Assembly (NCBI GenBank): GCA_033782935.1
Contig: JAWQEG010000166.1
Span: 2,756,001 to 2,820,000, forward strand
DNA from: Petrolisthes cinctipes
Lineage: Eukaryota > Arthropoda > Malacostraca > Decapoda > Porcellanidae
Length of the DNA stretch: 64,000 nt
Direction of reading: 5' to 3'
Shown here: one piece after another, positions 48,677-63,500 of the stretch
Numbering within the stretch: the stretch's first letter is position 1
Layout: each line of letters starts with the position of its first letter
The notes under the pieces: generated by a model
What the model saw: the letters and a program-made list of their open reading frames with translations, nothing else
Databases searched by the model: none
Told to the model about the DNA's origin: nothing
Translations under genes and position numbers: made by a program

Positions 48677-51600
48677 AATATTCTAGCACTGAGTAGGCAT
48701 GTACAGATTGCTTCTGGGACCCCAAAATATTGAATTTTCGGGTGTTTTGAGCCTGAATTTGAGATATAAACGGGTACAGAAGATACATGCACATATTGAC
48801 TTTGGGCACCAAAAATATCGATTTTCAGCATGTTTTGGGCATGAATTTTGAAAATACTCTAACACGGAGTAGGCATGTACAGATCGCTTCTGGGACCCCA
48901 AAATATCGAATTTTCGGGTGTTTTGAGCCTGAATTTGAGATATAAAAGGGTACTTAAGATGCATGCACATAAAGACTTTTGTGCACCTAAAAGATCGATT
49001 TTCAGTATGTTTTGAGCATGTATTTTGAAAATACTCTAACACGGAGTAGGCATGTACAGATCGCTTCTGGGACCCCTAAATATCGAATTTCCGGGTGTTT
49101 TGGGACTGAATTTGAGATATCGACTTTTTGGCACCTAAAAGATCGATTTTTAGCATGTTTTTAGCCTATATTTTGAAAATATTCTAGCACTGAGTAGGCA
49201 TGTACAGATTGCTTCTGGGACCCCAAAATATTGAATTTTCGGGTGTTTTGAGCCTGAATTTGAGATATAAACGGGTACAGAAGATATATGCACATATTGA
49301 CTTTGGGCACCAAAAATATCGATTTTCAGCATGTTTTGGGCCTGAATTTTGAAAATACTCTAACACGGAGTAGGCATGTACAGATCGCTTCTGGGACCCC
49401 AAAATATTGAATTTTCGGGTGTTTAGGACCAGAATTTGAGATATAAACGGGTATAGAAGATGCATGCACATATCGACTTTTGGGCACCTAAAAGATCGAT
49501 TTTCAGTATGTTTTTGGCCTGTATTTTGAAAATACTCTAACACTGAGTAGGCATGTACAGATTGCTTCTGGGACCCCAAAATATCGAATTCTCGGGTGTT
49601 TTGAGCCTGAATTTGAGATATAAACGGGTACTGAAGATGCATGCACATATCGACTTTTGTGCACCTAAAAGATCGATTTTCAGTATGTTTTGAGCATGTA
49701 TTTTGAAAATACTCTAACACGGAGTAGGCATGTACAGATCGCTTCTGGGACCCCTAAATATCGAATTTTCGGGTGTTTTGGGACTGAATTTGAGATATCG
49801 ACTTTTTGGCACCTAAAAGTTCGATTTTTAGCATGTTTTTAGGCTATATTTTGAAAATATTCTAGCACTGTACAGATTGCTTCTAGGACCCCAAAATATT
49901 TAATTTTCGGGTGTTTTGAGCCTGAATTTGAGATATAAACGGGTACAGAAGATACATGCACATATTGACTTTGGGCACCAAAAATATCGATTTTCAGCAT
50001 GTTTTGGGCCTGAATTTTGAAAATATTCTAACACGGTGTAGGCATGTACAGATCGCTTCTGGGACCCCAAAATATCGAATTTTCGGGTGTTTAGGGCCAG
50101 AATTTGAGATATAAACGGGTACAGAAGATGCATGCACATATCGACTTTTGGGCACCTAAAAGATCGATTTTCAGTATGTTTTTGGCCTGTATTTTGAAAA
50201 TACTCTAACACGGAGTAGGCATGTACAGATACCTTCTGGGACCTCTAAATATCGAATTTTCGGGTGTTTTGGGACTAAATTTGAGATATCGATTTTTTGG
50301 CACCTAAAATATCGATTTTCAGCATGTTTTTAGCCTATATTTTGAAAATATTCTAGCACTGTGTAGGCATGTACAGATTGCTTCTGGGACCCCAAAATAT
50401 TGAATTTTCGGGTGTTTTGAGCCTGAATTTGAGATATAAACGGGTACAGAAGATACATGCACATATTGACTTTGGGCATCTAAAATATCGATTTTCAGCA
50501 TGTTTTGGGCCTGTATTTTGAAAATACTTTAACACTGAGTAGGCATGTACAGATTGCTTCTGGGACCCCAAAATCTTGAATTTTCGGGTGTTTTGAACCT
50601 GAATTTGAGATATAAACGGGTACTGAAGATGCATGCACATATCGACTTTTGTGCACCTAAAAGATCGATTTTCAGTATGTTTTGAGCATGTATTTTGAAA
50701 ATACTCTAACACGGAGTAGGCATGTACAGATCGCTTCTGGGACCCCTAAATATCGAATTTTCGGGTGTTTTGGGACTGAATTTGAGATATCGACTTTTTG
50801 GCACCTAAAAGATCGATTTTTAGCATGTTTTTAGCCTATATTTTGAAAATATTCTAGCACTGTACAGATTGCTTCTTGGACCCCAAAATATTGAATTTTC
50901 GGGTGTTTTGAGCCTGAATTTGAGATATAAACGGGTACAGAAGATACATGCACATATTGACTTTGGTCACCAAAAATATCGATTTTCAGCATGTTTTGGG
51001 CCTGAATTTTGAAAATACTCTAACACGGAGTAGGCATGTACAGATCGTTTCTGGGACCCCAAAATATCGAATTTTCGGGTGTTTAGGGCCAGAATTTGAG
51101 ATATAAACGGGTACTGAAGATGCATGCACATATCGACTTTTGTGCACCTTAAAGATCGATTTTCAGTATGTTTTGAGCATGTATTTTGAAAATACTCTAA
51201 CACGGAGTAGGCATGTACAGATCGCTTCTGGGACCCCTAAATATCGAATTTTCGGGTGTTTTGGGACTGAATTTGAGATATCGACTTTTTGGCACCTAAA
51301 AGATCGATTTTTAGCATGTTTTTAGCCTATATTTTGAAAATATTCTAGCACTGAGTAGGCATGTACAGATTGCTTCTGGGACCCCAAAATATTGAATTTT
51401 CGGTTGTTTTGAGCCTGAATTTGAGATATAAACGGGTACAGAAGATACATGCACATATTGACTTTGGGCACCAAAAATATCGATTTTCAGCATGTTTTGG
51501 GCCTGAATTTTGAAAATACTCTAACACGGAGTAGGCATGTACAGATCGCTTCTGGGACCCCAAAATATCGAATTTTCGGGTGTTTAGGGCCAGAATTTGA

Positions 51601-54600
51601 GATATAAACGGGTACAGAAGATGCATGCACATATCGACTTTTGGGCACCTAAAAGATCGATTTTCAGTATGTTTTTGGCCTGTATTTTGAAAATACTCTA
51701 ACACGGAGTAGGCATGTACAGATACCTTCTGGGACCTCTAAATATCGAATTTTCGGGTGTTTTAGGACTAAATTTGAGATATCGATTTTTTGACACCTAA
51801 AATATCGATTTTCAGCATGTTTTTAGCCTATATTTTGAAAATATTCTAGCACTGAGTAGGCATGTACAGATTGCTTCTGGGACCCCAAAATATTGAATTT
51901 TCGGGTGTTTTGAGCCTGAATTTGAGATATAAACGGGTACAGAAGATACATGCACATATTGACTTTGGGCACCAAAAATATCGATTTTCAGCATGTTTTG
52001 GGCCTGAATTTTGAAAATACTCTAACACGGAGTAGGCATGTACAGATCGCTTCTGGGACCCCAAAATATCGAATTTTCGGGTGTTTTTAAGCCTTAATTT
52101 GAGATATAAACGGGTACTGAAGATGCATGCACATATCGACTTTTGTGCACCTAAAAGATCGATTTTCAGTATGTTTTGAGCATGTATTTTGAAAATACTC
52201 TAACACGGAGTAGGCATGTACAGATCGCTTCTGGGACCCCTAAATATCGAATTTTCGGGTGTTTTGGGACTGAATTTGAGATATCGACTTTTTGGCACCT
52301 AAAAGATCGATTTTTAGCATGTTTTTAGCCTATATTTTAAAAATATTCTTGCACTGTACAGATTGCTTCTAGGACCCCAAAATATTGAATTTTCGGGTGT
52401 TTTGAGCCTGAATTTGAGATATAAACGGGTACAGAAGATACATGCACATATTGACTTTGGGCACCAAAAATATCGATTTTCAGCATGTTTTGGGCCTGAA
52501 TTTTGAAAATACTCTAACACGGAGTAGGCATGTACAGATCGCTTCTGGGACCCCAAAATATCGAATTTTCGGGTGTTTAGGGCCAGAATTTGAGATATAA
52601 ACGGGTACAGAAGATGCATGCACATATCGACTTTTGGGCACCTAAAAGATCGATTTTCAGTATGTTTTTGGCCTGTATTTTGAAAATACTCTAACACGGA
52701 ATAGGCATGTACAGATACCTTCTGGGACCTCTAAATATCGAATTTTCGGGTGTTTTGGGACTGAATTTGAGATATCGACTTTTTGGCACCTAAAATGTCG
52801 ATTTTTAGCATGTTTTTAGCCTATATTTTGAAAATATTCTAGCACTGTGTAGGCATGTACAGATTGCTTCTGGGACCCCAAAATATTGAATTTTCGGGTG
52901 TTTTGAGCCTGAATTTGATATATAAACGGGTACAGAAGATACATGCACATATTGACTTTGGGCATCTAAAATATCGATTTTCAGCATGTTTTGGGCCTGT
53001 ATTTTGAAAATACTCTAACACTGAGTAGGCATGTACAGATTGCTTCTGGGACCCCAAAATATTGAATTTTCGGGTGTTTTGAGCCTGAATTTGAGATATA
53101 AACGGGTACTGAAGATGCATGCACATATCGACTTTTGGGCACCTAAAAGATCGATTTTCAGTATGTTTTAAGCATGAATTTTGAAAATACTCTAACACGG
53201 AGTAGGCATGTACAGATCGCTTCTGGGACCCCAAAATATCGAATTTTCGGGTGTTTAGGGCCAGAATTTGAGATATAAACGGGTACAGAAGATGCATGCA
53301 CATATCGACTTTTTGGCACCTAAAAGATCGATTTTCAGTATGTTTTGGGCCTGTATTTTGAAAATACTCTAACACGGAGTAGGCATGTACAGATACCTAC
53401 TGGGACCTCTAAATATCGAATTTTCGGGTGTTTTGGGACTGAATTTGAGATATCGATTTTTTGGCACCTAAAATGTCGATTTTTAAAAAGCATGTTCTTG
53501 GCCTAAATTTTGAAAATATTCTAGCACTGAGTAGGCATGTACAGATTGCTTCTGGGACCCCAAAATATTGAATTTTCGGGTGTTTTGAGCCTGAATTTGA
53601 GATATAAACGGGTACAGAAGATACATGCACATATTGACTTTGGGCACCAAAAATATCGATTTTCAGCATGTTTTGGTCCTGAATTTTGAAAATACTCTAA
53701 CACGGAGTAGGCATGTACAGATCGCTTCTGGGACCCCAAAATATCGAATTTTCGGGTGTTTAGGGACAGAATTTGAGATATAAACGGGTACAGAAGATGC
53801 ATGCACATATCGACTTTTGGGCACCTAAAAGATCGATTTTCAGTATGTTTTTGGCCTGTATTTTGAAAATACTCTAACACGGAGTAGGCATGTACAAATA
53901 CCTTCTGGGAACTCTAAATATCGAATTTTCGGGTGTTTTGGGACTGAATTTGAGATATCGACTTTTTGGCACCTAAAATGTCGATTTTCAGCATGTTTTT
54001 AGCCTATATTTTGAAAATATTCTAGCACTGAGTAGGCATGTACAGATTGCTTCTGGGACCCCAAAATATTGAATTTTCGGGTGTTTTGAGCCTGAATTTG
54101 AGATATTAACGGGTACAGAAGATACATGCACATATTGACTTTGGGCACCAAAAATATCGATTTTCAGCATGTTTTGGGCCTGTATTTTGAAAATACTCTA
54201 ACACTGAGTAGGCATGTACAGATTGCTTCTGGGACCCCAAAATATTGAATTTTCGGGTGTTTTGAGCCTGAATTTGAGATATAAACGGGTACTGAAGATG
54301 CATGCACATATCGACTTTTGGGCACCTAAAAGAACGATTTTCAGTATGTTTTGAGCATGTATTTTGAAAATACTCTAACACGGAGTAGGCATGTACAGAT
54401 CGCTTCTGGGACCCCTAAATATCGAATTTTCGGGTATTTTGGGACTGAATTTGAGATATCGACTTTTTGGCACCTAAAAGATCGATTTTTAGCATGTTTT
54501 TAGCCTATATTTTGAAAATATTCTTGCACTGTACAGAGTGCTTCTGGGACCCCAAAATATTGAATTTTCGGGTGTTTTGAGCCTGAATTTGAGATATAAA

Positions 54601-57340
54601 CGGGTACAGAAGATACATGCACATATTGACTTTGGGCACCAAAAATATCGATTTTCAGCATGTTTTGGGCCTGAATTTTGAAAATATTCTAACACGGAGT
54701 AGGCATGTACAGATCGCTTCTGGGACCCCAAAATATCGAATTTTCGGGTGTTTTTAAGCCTGAATTTGAGATATAAACGGGTACTGAAGATGCATGCACA
54801 TATCGACTTTTGTGCACCTAAAAGATCGATTTTCAGTATGTTTTGAGCATGTATTTTGAAAATACTCTAACACGGAGTAGGCATGTACAGATCGCTTCTG
54901 GGACCCCTAAATATCGAATTTTCGGGTGTTTTGGGACTGAATTTGAGATATCGACTTTTTGGCACCTAAAAGATCGATTTTTAGCATGTTTTTTGCCTAT
55001 ATTTTGAAAATATTCTAGCACTGAGTAGGCATGTACAGATTGCTTCTGGGACCCCAAAATATTGAATTTTCGGGTGTTTTGAGCCTGAATTTGAGATATA
55101 AACGGGTACAGAAGATATATGCACATATTGACTTTGGGCACCAAAAATATCGATTTTCAGCATGTTTTGGGCCTGAATTTTGAAAATACTCTAACACGGA
55201 GTAGGCATGTACAGATCGCTTCTGGGACCCCAAAATATCGAATTTTCAGGTGTTTAGGACCAGAATTTGAGATTTAAACGGGTACAGAAGATGCATGCAC
55301 ATATCGACTTTTGGGCACCTAAAAGATCGATTTTCAGTATGTTTTTGGCCTGTATTTTGAAAATACTCTAACACGGAGTAGGCATGTACACATCGCTTCT
55401 GGGACCCCTAAATATCGAATTTTCGGGTGTTTTGGGACTGAATTTGAGATATCGACTTTTTGGCACCTAAAAGATCGATTTTTAGCATGTTTTTAGCCTA
55501 TATTTTGAAAATATTCTAGCACTGTACAGATTGCTTCTGGGACCCCAAAATATTGAATTTTCGGGTGTTTTGAGCCTGAATTTGAGATATAAACGGGTAC
55601 AGAAGATACATGCACATATTGACTTTGGGCACCAAAAATATCGATTTTCAGCATGTTTTGGGCCTGAATTTTGAAAATACTCTAACACGGAGTAGGCATG
55701 TACAGATCGCTTCTGGGACCCCAAAATATCAAATTTTCGGGTGTTTAGGGCCATAATTTGAGATATAAACGGGTACAGAAGATGCATGCACATATCGAAT
55801 TTTGGGCACCTAAAAGATCGATTTTCAGTATGTTTTTGGCCTGTATTTTGAAAATACTCTAACACGGAGTAGGCATGTACAGATTGCTTCTGGGACCCCT
55901 AAATATCGAATTTTAGGGTGTTTTGGGACTGAATTTGAGATATCGACTTTTTGGCACCTAAAAGATCGATTTTTAGCATGTTTTTAGCCTATATTTTGAA
56001 AATATTCTAGCACTGAGTAGGCATGTACAGATTGCTTCTGGGACCACAAAATATTGATTTTTCGGGTGTTTTGAGCCTGAATTTGAGATATAAACGGGTA
56101 CAGAAGATACATGCACATATTGACTTTGGGCATCTAAAATATCGATTTTCAGCATGTTTTGGGCCTGTATTTTTAAAATACTTTAACACTGAGTAGGCAT
56201 GTACAGATTGCTTCTGGGACCCCAAAATATTGAATTTTCGGGTGTTTTGAGCCTGAATTTGAGATATAAACGGGTACTGAAGATGCATGCACATATCGAC
56301 TTTTGTGCACCTAAAAGATCGATTTTCAGTATGTTTTGAGCATGTATTTTGAAAATACTCTAACACGGAGTAGGCATGTACAGATCGCTTCTGGGACCCC
56401 TAAATATCAAATTTTCGGGAGTTTTGGGACTGAATTTGAGATATCGACTTTTTGGCACCTAAAATGTCGATTTTCAGCATGTTTTTAGCCTATATTTTGA
56501 AAATATTTTAGCACTGTGTAGGCATGTACAGATTGCTTCTGGGACCCCAAAATATTGAATTTTCGGGTGTTTTGAGCCTGAATTTGAGATATAAACGGGT
56601 ACAGATGATACATGCACATATTGACTTTGGGCATCTAAAATATCGATTTTCAGCATGTTTTGGGCCTGTATTTTGAAAATACTCTAACACTGAGTAGGCA
56701 TGTACAGATTGCTTCTGGGACCCCAAAATATTGAATTTTCGGGTGTTTTGAGCCTGAATTTGAGATATAAACGGGTACTGAAGATGCATGCACATATCGA
56801 CTTTTGTGCACCTAAAAGATCGATTTTCAGTATGTTTTGAGCATGTATTTTGAAAATATTCTAACACGGAGTAGGCATGTACAGATCGCTTCTGGGACCC
56901 CTAAATATCGAATTTTCGGGTGTTTTGGGACTGAATTTGAGATATCGACTTTTTGGCACCTAAAAGATCGATTTTTAGCATGTTTTTAGCCTATATTTTA
57001 AAAATATTCTAGCACTGAGTAGGCATGTACAGATTGCTTCTGGGACCCCAAAATATTGAATTTTCGGATGTTTTGAGCCTGAATTTGAGATATAAACGGG
57101 TACAGAAGATACATGCACATATTGACTTTGGGCATCTAAAATATCGATTTTCAGCATGTTTTGGGCCTGTATTTTGAAAATACTCTAACACTGAGTAGGC
57201 ATGTACAGATTGCTTCTGGGACCACAAAATATAGAATTTTCGGGTGTTTTGAGCCTGAATTTGAGATATAAACGGGTACAGAAGATACATGCACATATTG
57301 ACTTTGGGCATCTAAAATATCGATTTTCAGCATGTTTTGG

Positions 57341-60300
57341 GCCTGTATTTTGAAAATACTCTAACACTGAGTAGGCATGTACAGATTGCTTCTGGGACCC
57401 CAAAATATTGAATTTTCGGGTGTTTTGAGCCTGAATTTGAGATATAAACGGGTACTGAAGATGCATGTACATATCGACTTTTGGGCACCTAAAAGATCGA
57501 TTTTCAGTATGTTTTGAGCATGAATTTTGAAAATACTCTAACACGGAGTAGGCATGTACAGATCGCTTCTGGGACCCCAAAATATCGAATTTTCGGGTGT
57601 TTAGGGCCAGAATTTGAGATATAAACGGGTACATAAGATGCATGCACATATCGACTTTTTGGCACCTAAAAGATCGATTTTCAGTATGTTTTTGGCCTGT
57701 ATTTTGAAAATACTCTAACACGGAGTAGGCATGTACAGATACCTTCTGGGACCTCTAAATATCGAATTTTCGGGTGTTTTGAGCCTGAATTTGAGATATA
57801 AACGGGTACAGAAGATACATGCACATATTGACTTTGGGCACCAAAAATATCGATTTTCAGCATGTTTTGGGCCTGAATTTTGAAAATACTCTAACACGGA
57901 GGAGGCATGTACAGATCGCTTCTGGGACCCCAAAATATCAAATTTTCGGGAGTTTAGGGCCAGAATTTAAGATATAAACGGGTACAGAAGATGCATGCAC
58001 ATATCGACTTTTGGATACCTAAAAGATCGATTTTCAGTATGTTTTTGGCCTGTATTTTGAAAATACTCTAACACGGAGTAGGCATGTACAGATTGCTTCT
58101 GGGACCCCAAAATATCGAATTTTCGGGTGTTTTGGGACTGAATTTGAGATATCGACTTTTTGGCACCTAAAAGATCGATTTTTAGAATGTTTTTAGCCTA
58201 TATTTTGAAAATATTCTAGCACTGAGTAGGCATGTACAGATTGCTTCTGGGACCCCAAAATATTGAATTTTCGGGTGTTTTGAGCCTGAATTTGAGATAT
58301 AAACTGGTACAGAAGATACATGCACATATTGACTTTGGACACCAAAAATATCGATTTTCAGCATGTTTTGGGCCTGAATTTTGAAAATACACGGAGTAGG
58401 CATGTACAGATCGCTTCTGGGACCCCAAAATATCGAATTTTCGGGTGTTTAGGGCCAGAATTTGAGATATAAACGGCTACAGAAGATGCATGCACATATC
58501 GACTTTTGGGCACCTAAAAGATCGATTTTCAGTATGTTTTTGGCCTGTATTTTGAAAATACTCTAACACTGAGTAGGCATGTACAGATTGCTTCTGGGAC
58601 CCCAAAATATCGAATTTTCGGGTGTTTTGAGCCTAAATTTGAGATATAAACGGGTACTGAAGATGCATGCACATATCGACTTTTGTGCACCTAAAAGATC
58701 GATTTTCAGTATGTTTTGAGCATGTATTTTGAAAATACTCTAACACGGAGTAGGCATGTACAGATCGCTTCTGTGACCCCTAAATATCGAATTTTCGGGT
58801 GTTTTGGGACTGAATTTGAGATATAAACGGGTACAGAAGATGCATGCACATATCGACTTTTGGGCACCTAAAAGATCGATTTTCAGTATGTTTTTGGCCT
58901 GTATTTTGAAAATACTCTAACACGGAGTAGGCATGTACAGATACCTTCTGGGACCTCTAAATATCGAATTTTCGTGTGTTTTGGGACTGAATTTAAAATA
59001 TCGATTTTTTGGCACCTAAAATGTCGATTTTTAGCATGTTTTTAGCCTATATTTTGAAAATATTCTAGCACTGTGTAGGCATGTACAGATTGCTTCTGGG
59101 ACCCCAAAATATTGAATTTTCGGGTGTTTTGAGCCTGAATTTGAGATATAAACGGGTACAGAAGATACATGCACATATTGACTTTGGGCATCTAAAATAT
59201 CGATTTTCAGCATGTTTTGGGCCTGTATTTTGAAAATACTCTAACACTGAGTAGGCATGTACAGATTGCTTCTGGGACCCCAAAATATTGAATTTTCGGG
59301 TGTTTTGAGCCTGAATTTAAGATATCGACTTTTTGGCACCTAAAATATCGATTTTTAGCATCTATTTAGCCTATATTTTGAAAATATTCTAGCACTGAGT
59401 AGGCATGTACAGATTGCTTCTGGGACCCCAAAATATTGAATTTTCGGGTGTTTTGAGCCTGAATTTGAGATATAAACGGGTACAGAAGATACATGCACAT
59501 ATTAACTTTTGGGCACCTAAAAGATCGATTTTCAGTATGTTTTTGGCCTGTATTTTGAAAATACTCTAACACGGCGTAGGCATGTACAGATACCTTCTGG
59601 GACCTCTAAATATCGAATTTTCGGGTGTTTTGGGACTGAATTTGAGATATCGATTTTTTGGCACCTAAAATGTCGATTTTTAGCATGTTTTTAGCCTATA
59701 TTTTGAAAATATTCTAGCACTGTGTAGGCATGTACAGATTGCTTCTGGGACCCCAAAATATAGAATTTTCGGGTGTTTTGAGCCTGAATTTGAGATATAA
59801 ACGGGTACAGAAGATACATGCACATATTGACTTTGGGCACCAAAAATATCGATTTTCAGCATGTTTTGGGCCTGTATTTTGAAAATACTCTAACACGGAG
59901 TAGGCATGTACAGATCGCTTCTGGGACCCCAAAATATTGAATTTTCGGGTGTTTTGAGCCTGAATTTGAGATATAAACGGGTACTGAAAATGCATGCACA
60001 TATCGACTTTTGTGCACCTAAAAGATCGATTTTCAGCATGTTTTGGGCCTGAATTTTGAAAATACTCTAACACGGAGTGCTAGGCATGTACAGATCGCTT
60101 CTGGGACCCTAAAATATCGAATTTTCGGGTGTTTAGGGCCAGAATTTGAGATATAAACGGGTACAGAAGATGCATGCACATATCGACTTTTGGGCACCTA
60201 AAAGATCGATTTTCAGTATGTTTTTGGCCTGTATTTTGAAAATACTCTAACACGGAGTAGGCATGTACAGATACCTTCTGGGACCTCTAAATATCGAATT

Positions 60301-60588
60301 TTCGGGTGTTTTGGGACTGAATTTGAGATATCGATTTTTTGGCACCTAAAATATCGATTTTCAGCATGTTTTTAGCCTATATTTTGAAAATATTCAAGCA
60401 CTGTGTAGGCATGTACAGATTGCTTCTGGGACCCCAAAATATTGAATTTTCGGGTGTTTTGAGCCTGAATTTGAGATATAAACGGGTACAGAAGATACAT
60501 GCACATATTGACTTTGGGCATCTAAAATATCGATTTTCAGCATGTTTTGGGCCTGTATTTTTAAAATACTCTAACACTGAGTAAGCAT
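57341..60588. repeat. Rearranged third version of the 27-40 kb block
   Basis: Segments match the block at 36-40 kb with stepwise changing offsets. They are about 21,113 bp (57,34x-58,08x), 20,612 bp (58,09x-58,81x; one 501-bp trimer fewer), 20,820 bp (59,3xx-59,67x) and 20,319 bp (59,68x-60,33x; another 501 bp fewer). Shared rare variants include AAATACACGG, AAACGGCTACAG, CTGTGACCCC, AGCATCTATTTAGCC and CATATTAACTTTTG. It ends in a trimer like that at 33,1xx. Losses in exact 501-bp steps show exchange in register with the trimer. Confidence 0.8.
59683..60363. repeat. 681-bp tetramer with GCT insertion, copy 4
   Basis: Same markers as the copy at 39364, offset 20,319 bp, including GGGCCAGAATTTG. 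It is followed by a trimer of the kind found at 33,1xx and 35,2xx (ATTCAAGCACTGTG, GAGTAAGCATG) rather than the one that follows at 40,045, so a junction lies at about 60,340. Confidence 0.85.
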
Positions 60589-63500
60589 GTACAGATTGCT
60601 TCTGGGACCCCAAAATATTGAATTTTCGGGTGTTTTGAGACTGAATTTGAGATATAAACGGGTACTGAAGATGCATGCACATATCGACTTTTGTGCACCT
60701 AAAAGATCGATTTTCAGTATGTTTTGAGCATGTATTTTGAAAATACTCTAACACGGAGTAGGCATGTACAGATCGCTTCTGGGACCCCTAAATATCGAAT
60801 TTTCGGGAGTTTTGGGACTGAATTTGAGATATCGACTTTTTGGCACCTAAAAGATCGATTTTTAGCATGTTTTTAGCCTATATTTTGAAAATATTCTAGC
60901 ACTGAGTAGGCATGTACAGATTGCTTCTGGGACCCCAAAATATTGAATTTTCGGTTGTTTTGAGCCTGAATTTGAGATATAAACGGGTACAGAATATACA
61001 TGCACATATTGACTTTGGGCACCAAAAATATCGATTTTCAGCATGTTTTGGGCCTGAATTTTGAAAATACTCTAACACGGAGTAGGCATGTACAGATCGC
61101 TTCTGGGACCCCAAAATATCGAATTTTCCGGTGTTTAGGGCCAGAATTTGATATATAAACGGGTACTGAAGATGCATGCACATATCGACTTTTGTGCACC
61201 TAAAAGATCGATTTTCAGTATGTTTTGAGCATGTATTTTGAAAATACTCTAACACGGAGTAGGCATGTACAGATCGCTTCTGGGACCCCTAAATATCGAA
61301 TTTTCGGGTGTTTTGGGACTGAATTTGAGATATCGACTTTTTGACACCTAAAAGATCGATTTTTAGCATGTTTTTAGCCTATATTTTGAAAATATTCTAG
61401 CACTGAGTAGGCATGTACAGATTGCTTCTGGGACCCCAAAATATTGAATTTTCGGATGTTTTGAGCCTGAATTTGAGATATAAACGGGTACAGAAGATAC
61501 ATGCACATATTGACTTTGGGCACCAAAAATATCGATTTTCAGCATGTTTTGGGCCTGAATTTTGAAAATATTCTAACACGGAGTAGGCATGTACAGATCG
61601 CTTCTGGGACCCCAAAATATCGAATTTTCGGGTGTTTAGGGCCAGAATTTGAGATATAAACGGGTACTGAAGATATCGACTTTTGTGCACCTAAAAGATC
61701 GATTTTCAGTATGTTTTGAGCATGTATTTTGAAAATACTCTAACATGGAGTAGGCATGTACAGATAGCTTCTGGGACCCCTAAATATCGAATTTTCGGGT
61801 GTTTTGGGACTGAATTTGAGATATCGACTTTTGTGCACCTAAAAGATCGATTTTTAGCATGTTTTTAGCCTATATTTTGAAAATATTCTAGCACTGAGTA
61901 GGCATGTACAGATTGCTTCTGGGACCGCAAAATATTGAATTTTCGGGTGTTTTGAGCCTGAATTTGAGATATAAACGGTTACAGAAGATACATGCACATA
62001 TTGACTTTGGGCATCTAAAATATCGATTTTCAGCATGTTTTGGGCCTGTATTTTGAAAATACTCTAACACTGAGTAGGCATGTACAGATTGCTTCTGGGA
62101 CCCCAAAATTTTGAATTTTCGGGTGTTTTGAGCCTGAATTTGAGATATAAACGGGTACTGAAGATGCATGCACATATCGACTTTTGTGCACCTAAAAGAT
62201 CGATTTTCAGTATGTTTTGAGCATGTATTTTGAAAATACTCTAACACGGTGTAGGCATGTACAGATCGCTTCTGGGACCCCTAAATATCGAATTTTCGGG
62301 AGTTTTGGGACTGAATTTGAGATATCGACTTTTTGGCACCTAAAAGATCGATTTTTAGCATGTTTTTAGCCTATATTTTGAAAATATTCTAGCACTGTAC
62401 AGATTGCTTCTTGGACCCCAAAATATTGAATTTTCGGGTGTTTTGAGCCTGAATTTGAGATATAAACGGGTACAGAAGATACATGCACATATTGACTTTG
62501 GGCACCAAAAATATCGATTTTCAGCATGTTTTGGGCCTGAATTTTGAAAATACTCTAACACGGAGTAGTCATGTACAGATCGCTTCTGGGACCCCAAAAT
62601 ATCGAATTTTCGGGTGTTTAGGGCCAGAATTTGAGATATAAACGGGTACTGAAGATGCATGCACATATCGACTTTTGTGCACCTTAAAGATCGATTTTCA
62701 GTATGTTTTGAGCATGTATTTTGAAAATACTCTAACACGGAATAGGCATGTACAGATCGCTTCTGGGACCCCTAAATATCGAATTTTCGGGTGTTTTGGG
62801 ACTGAATTTGAGATATCGACTTTTTGGCACCTAAAAGATCGATTTTTAGCATGTTTTTAGCCTATATTTTGAAAATATTCTAGCACTGAGTAGGCATGTA
62901 CAGATTGCTTCTGGGACCCCAAAATATTGAATTTTCGGGTGTTTTGAGCCTGAATTTGAGATATAAACGGGTACAGAAGATACATGCACATATTGACTTT
63001 GGGCACCAAAAATATCGATTTTCAGCATGTTTTGGGCGTGAATTTTGAAAATACTCTAACACGGAGTAGGCATGTACAGATCGCTTCTGGGACCCCAAAA
63101 TATCGAATTTTCGGGTGTTTAGGGCCAGAATTTGAGATATAAAAGGGTACAGAAGATGCATGCACATATCGACTTTTGGGCACCTAAAAGATCGATTTTC
63201 AGTATGTTTTTGGCCTGTATTTTGAAAATACTCTAACACGGAGTAGGCATGTACAGATACCTTCTGGGACCTCTAAATATCGAATTTTCGGGTGTTTTGG
63301 GACTAAATTTGAGATATCGATTTTTTGGCACCTAAAATATCGATTTTCAGCATGTTTTTAGCCTATATTTTGAAAATATTCTAGCACTGTGTAGGCATGT
63401 ACAGATTGCTTCTGGGACCCCAAAATATTGAATTTTCGGGTGTTTTGAGCCTGAATTTGAGATATAAACGGGTACAGAAGATACATGCACATATTGACTT

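Larger units (their letters stand above)
46668..57340. repeat. Mosaic satellite segment between the large duplications
   Basis: Ordinary 491/501-bp trimers with shorter shared runs. About 47,66x-48,25x matches 52,31x-52,90x (offset 4,649), and the unusual junction at 48,64x recurs at 53,48x (offset 4,838). About 46,05x-46,51x matches 51,85x-52,31x (offset 5,798). TTTGGTCACC near 47,318 recurs near 50,965. The variant GTGTTTTTAAGCC marks several units (46,283, about 46,951, 52,081, about 54,749). A 12-bp loss occurs at about 48,256 (TTTTGATATATAAACG). No non-satellite sequence is present. Confidence 0.8.
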
